Shown piece after piece: positions 5,010-7,510 of a stretch of 7,510 nt of DNA (position 1 is its first letter; each line of letters starts with the position of its first letter). Where the stretch lies: positions 1 through 7,510 of the forward strand of contig JASHSN010000613.1 of NCBI GenBank assembly GCA_030038695.1, read 5' to 3'. Source of the DNA: Nitrososphaeraceae archaeon (GTDB taxonomy: Archaea; Thermoproteota; Nitrososphaeria; Nitrososphaerales; Nitrososphaeraceae). The notes beneath the pieces are model-generated. The model searched no databases. It was not told the DNA's origin and worked only from the letters and a program-made list of their open reading frames with translations. The position numbers and the translations under genes were made by a program.

Positions 5010-7412
5010 ATGAATGATTGTCATCGTGAATCATACGTCACGGCTAAGTCATTTAGCCTACTCTACAATGATCTTGCACGATGGTTATTCATTACACTTG
5101 TCTTTATGGGAATGTTATCTACTGGATGGTTTGGGATTCCTCTTGTGCCACTGTATTTGTCTTTAAAACACATTGATATTGTAGCAAGTCTATTCACGTT
5201 GTTCAGTGCTCTTGGTACTATTTGGGGAGTAATGGCGTACCTAGAGTTTACTAGAACAGGCAATCTAGTTAAGGCAGCAAGAGATCTTGCCAGAAGGCTT
5301 GATCCCATGATAGGTGATTATGAATATCATTCTCATAATCCTGAAACCAGAGAACATGAAAAAGGCTATGTCCCTCTCGGTCCAATAGACTTTTGGGACA
5401 AAGACACTCGGGCTCCGCCTTGGCTTGACAAAGGGAAATACTGGCACATTTTACTCGGACTCCAAGCACCCAATAAAGAAGTGGTTTTACAAGTTGTGAA
5501 GGATGATGACTTACCGTACAAATCGGGCGAGAGAAACGTCGCTGTTACCTACAAAGAATCGAATCAACGCAGTCGTGGTTCTTTTCTTCATAGAAGATCC
5601 GGAAGATCTTATCGATATAGGGTAAAAATTCCTCAATGGTCAGTAATGAACACAGAACGAATGAGATTTGTTGAACAGAAGGAACGATTGAACCTTAACG
5701 CCACTCAATTGAATTATTTAATAGACGATCTTAATAAGAATCTGGTAGCTACTGCAGATGAGATTATCGAACGTGAGAAACCCAGAATACGATATCCGTG
5801 GTCGACGACGGCGCTTGGAATTTACCTTAACAAAAGTTTGCCTCTTCAAGGGATTTACAGACAAGCAATAAGACATTTTCCAGGTCTTAAAAAACGAATT
5901 ATCAATGATACAAACGAGAACCTTGCCAATGTACAAGACGATGAATTAGCTGCAGCCGTAATCGAACTGGCTATACAGAAAGGAATATCGTATGAACGAA
6001 TAAACAATTTGCGCACTCTTATACTATTTCTTAAGAATGCATATTCCAAACAAGGTATTGGAGAGGGCTCGAGTGAATATCATAATTTCCATCATAGTCT
6101 GGAAGTGTGCTACATGAGCTTGCAAATGATGCCAAAGGAATTTCGTAAACATAGTTTCAACTCGAGAGATTATGAATTAATTCTTATAGCCGCGCTACTG
6201 CACGACTATGACCCTGCGCAAGCGTATTCTTCGACAGAAAACGGGGATATGAGGCAGCCAAAGGGTCCTAAGGTCGCGAGGACTGTTCACGAAATATGCA
6301 AAACCAGAATTCATGATGCGTATTTCACAATGAATAGAATAGATTTTGAGAATTATTTTAGAGAATATGAATCTACCTTGTCGCCTGCTACAGAATTCGC
6401 AACCACGCACCCAGAATATCTCAAGGCAGGACAAAAAAGGCCTGTCGAGAGTATAATTGTAGAAGCCTTGATTTGGCGCACAGATTTTCCATATCATAAA
6501 CAAAAGCACGCTCAAGAAAGATTCTCGCAGCTCTTGCTAGAACTCGAGGCCCAACGACAGGAGTCAGACAAAATCCGATCAATTGGTGAAATTCTATGGC
6601 TTTCGGATCTGTCCGTAACATATATGAGTTCAGACCCGATCAGGGCTTGGGATAGAGTTAGTAATCTGTATGATGAGTTGTATTTGCCGAAAGTCGAAGC
6701 AGTATCCAGAACTGACGCATTTTTCTCAGATTTTGCAGAGAACGAAACTTTCAAAGAATTAATTCGCAATCGTCAGTTTCCTGATATTTTCAGGCAAAGA
6801 TGGAATACGATTTATCAATTCTTCCATGAAGGTAATCCTTCGACGCAGCTCAACAGGACAATTATCATGGCGAGGAAATTGTATATAAAAGTTAATATTG
6901 AAATATGTATGAAGCGCTCTGACCTTTTGGAGAAGATCGCTGTGAATAATTGGGCGGAGTATTTTATTGCTATTTCTAAAGATCAGAACGAGGTATTAAA
7001 AGCAAAGACAAAGTTTGCTGACCTGGATCCCCCCAACGCATCTTCGTTCTGGGGAGATTCTCAAAGACTGCTGGCAAATATAGCAGATCGATCAATCGAT
7101 AATTTCTTGCTAGTCCTATCTCAGAATTTTGATCCCCTTAGTACGATCAAAGAAAAATTGAGATCGTTATTTATGGTACTCCCATTAAAATTAGTTAACA
7201 CAGGTACATTTCAAATGCTTACAGAATCGAAAGAGACAAACGTTTGCCAGTTGAAGGAACTTACAAATATAATACTTGATAGTGGCTTTGAAATTGATCT
7301 GCTCAAATCTACGAAGCTTTATTTTAAAATAAACAACAAATATCTGGGATTCACAGAAGGAATAATACCTCACATCCTAGTCTTTCGCCCAAAGCAAATA
7401 CTGAGCAGATAG
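5010..7412 (+). CDS. Membrane-anchored class I PDE-like HD-superfamily phosphohydrolase
   Basis: This 800-residue protein starts with two hydrophobic helices (about 25-51 and 57-80). The basic stretch after the second suggests that the rest is cytoplasmic. Residues about 100-330 are unrecognised. The core then shows YHNFHHSLEV (357-366), which matches the YHNxxHxxxV motif of cyclic-nucleotide phosphodiesterases, LLHDYDP (396-402) and LSDLS (531-535). His358 would be the general acid, and His362, His398, Asp399 and Asp533 the metal ligands. The spacing His358-His362 (4) and His362-His398 (36) equals that in human PDE4 (His160, His164, His200). The PDE signature is imperfect: the second His of HDxDH is Pro402, and no clear purine-clamp Gln is found. 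A cyclic nucleotide substrate is therefore plausible but unproven; another phosphoester or nucleotide is possible. The last ~190 residues resemble nothing I know. The gene appears to be a single unit with no partner cyclase in view. Confidence 0.75.
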   Translation: MNDCHRESYVTAKSFSLLYNDLARWLFITLVFMGMLSTGWFGIPLVPLYLSLKHIDIVASLFTLFSALGTIWGVMAYLEFTRTGNLVKAARDLARRLDPMIGDYEYHSHNPETREHEKGYVPLGPIDFWDKDTRAPPWLDKGKYWHILLGLQAPNKEVVLQVVKDDDLPYKSGERNVAVTYKESNQRSRGSFLHRRSGRSYRYRVKIPQWSVMNTERMRFVEQKERLNLNATQLNYLIDDLNKNLVATADEIIEREKPRIRYPWSTTALGIYLNKSLPLQGIYRQAIRHFPGLKKRIINDTNENLANVQDDELAAAVIELAIQKGISYERINNLRTLILFLKNAYSKQGIGEGSSEYHNFHHSLEVCYMSLQMMPKEFRKHSFNSRDYELILIAALLHDYDPAQAYSSTENGDMRQPKGPKVARTVHEICKTRIHDAYFTMNRIDFENYFREYESTLSPATEFATTHPEYLKAGQKRPVESIIVEALIWRTDFPYHKQKHAQERFSQLLLELEAQRQESDKIRSIGEILWLSDLSVTYMSSDPIRAWDRVSNLYDELYLPKVEAVSRTDAFFSDFAENETFKELIRNRQFPDIFRQRWNTIYQFFHEGNPSTQLNRTIIMARKLYIKVNIEICMKRSDLLEKIAVNNWAEYFIAISKDQNEVLKAKTKFADLDPPNASSFWGDSQRLLANIADRSIDNFLLVLSQNFDPLSTIKEKLRSLFMVLPLKLVNTGTFQMLTESKETNVCQLKELTNIILDSGFEIDLLKSTKLYFKINNKYLGFTEGIIPHILVFRPKQILSR

Positions 7413-7510
7413 AACAATATACCAGGTTGAAAATCGGAAATCCCTATAACCACCGGCTAAGGATAATCTGTATTCTACAACGTATAATTAGATCCCTCAT
7501 CCGTATATTA

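Overview
The window looks like chromosomal DNA of an AT-rich archaeon, most likely an ammonia-oxidising thaumarchaeon (Nitrososphaeria). Four observations support this. (i) The gene at 3835-4767 encodes an EF-Tu/SelB-like protein whose GTPase motifs are eroded, a paralogue type I associate with Thaumarchaeota. (ii) TATA-like boxes sit about 26 bp upstream of start codons, consistent with leaderless archaeal transcripts. (iii) A tRNA-Val gene lacks an encoded CCA end. (iv) T-rich tracts without strong GC stems follow some genes. The lineage call is inference from family resemblance; no 16S or other marker is present.

Layout. Positions 1-435 hold no gene but contain several inverted repeats, the best being a long imperfect hairpin at 237-309. 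At 436-648 lies a 70-residue secreted Gly/Tyr-rich miniprotein with its own TATA box. Positions 649-946 are gene-free. A tRNA-Val(GAC) gene lies on the minus strand at 947-1021, divergent from a solitary beta-class DNA methyltransferase (1210-2310). A 555-bp gene-free stretch (2311-2865) with short repeats and a CA-rich then TG-rich section separates this from bluB (2866-3579), the 5,6-dimethylbenzimidazole synthase of cobalamin lower-ligand synthesis. The degenerate elongation-factor-like gene follows. The last gene (5010-7412) encodes an 800-residue membrane-anchored protein carrying a metal-dependent phosphodiesterase-like (PDE/HD) core. The final ~100 bp hold no recognisable gene.

All protein genes are on the plus strand, but the gaps are 240-560 bp and most have a plausible promoter. 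They therefore look like single transcription units, not one operon, and I see no shared pathway. There is no transposase, integrase, CRISPR array or restriction nuclease in view.

The most interesting items are the archaeal class I PDE-like protein, whose candidate metal ligands have animal-PDE spacing in the first half of the site; the Gly/Tyr-rich secreted miniprotein; the degenerate EF-like protein; and the lone methyltransferase with a Cys/His-containing insert and no ATG start.
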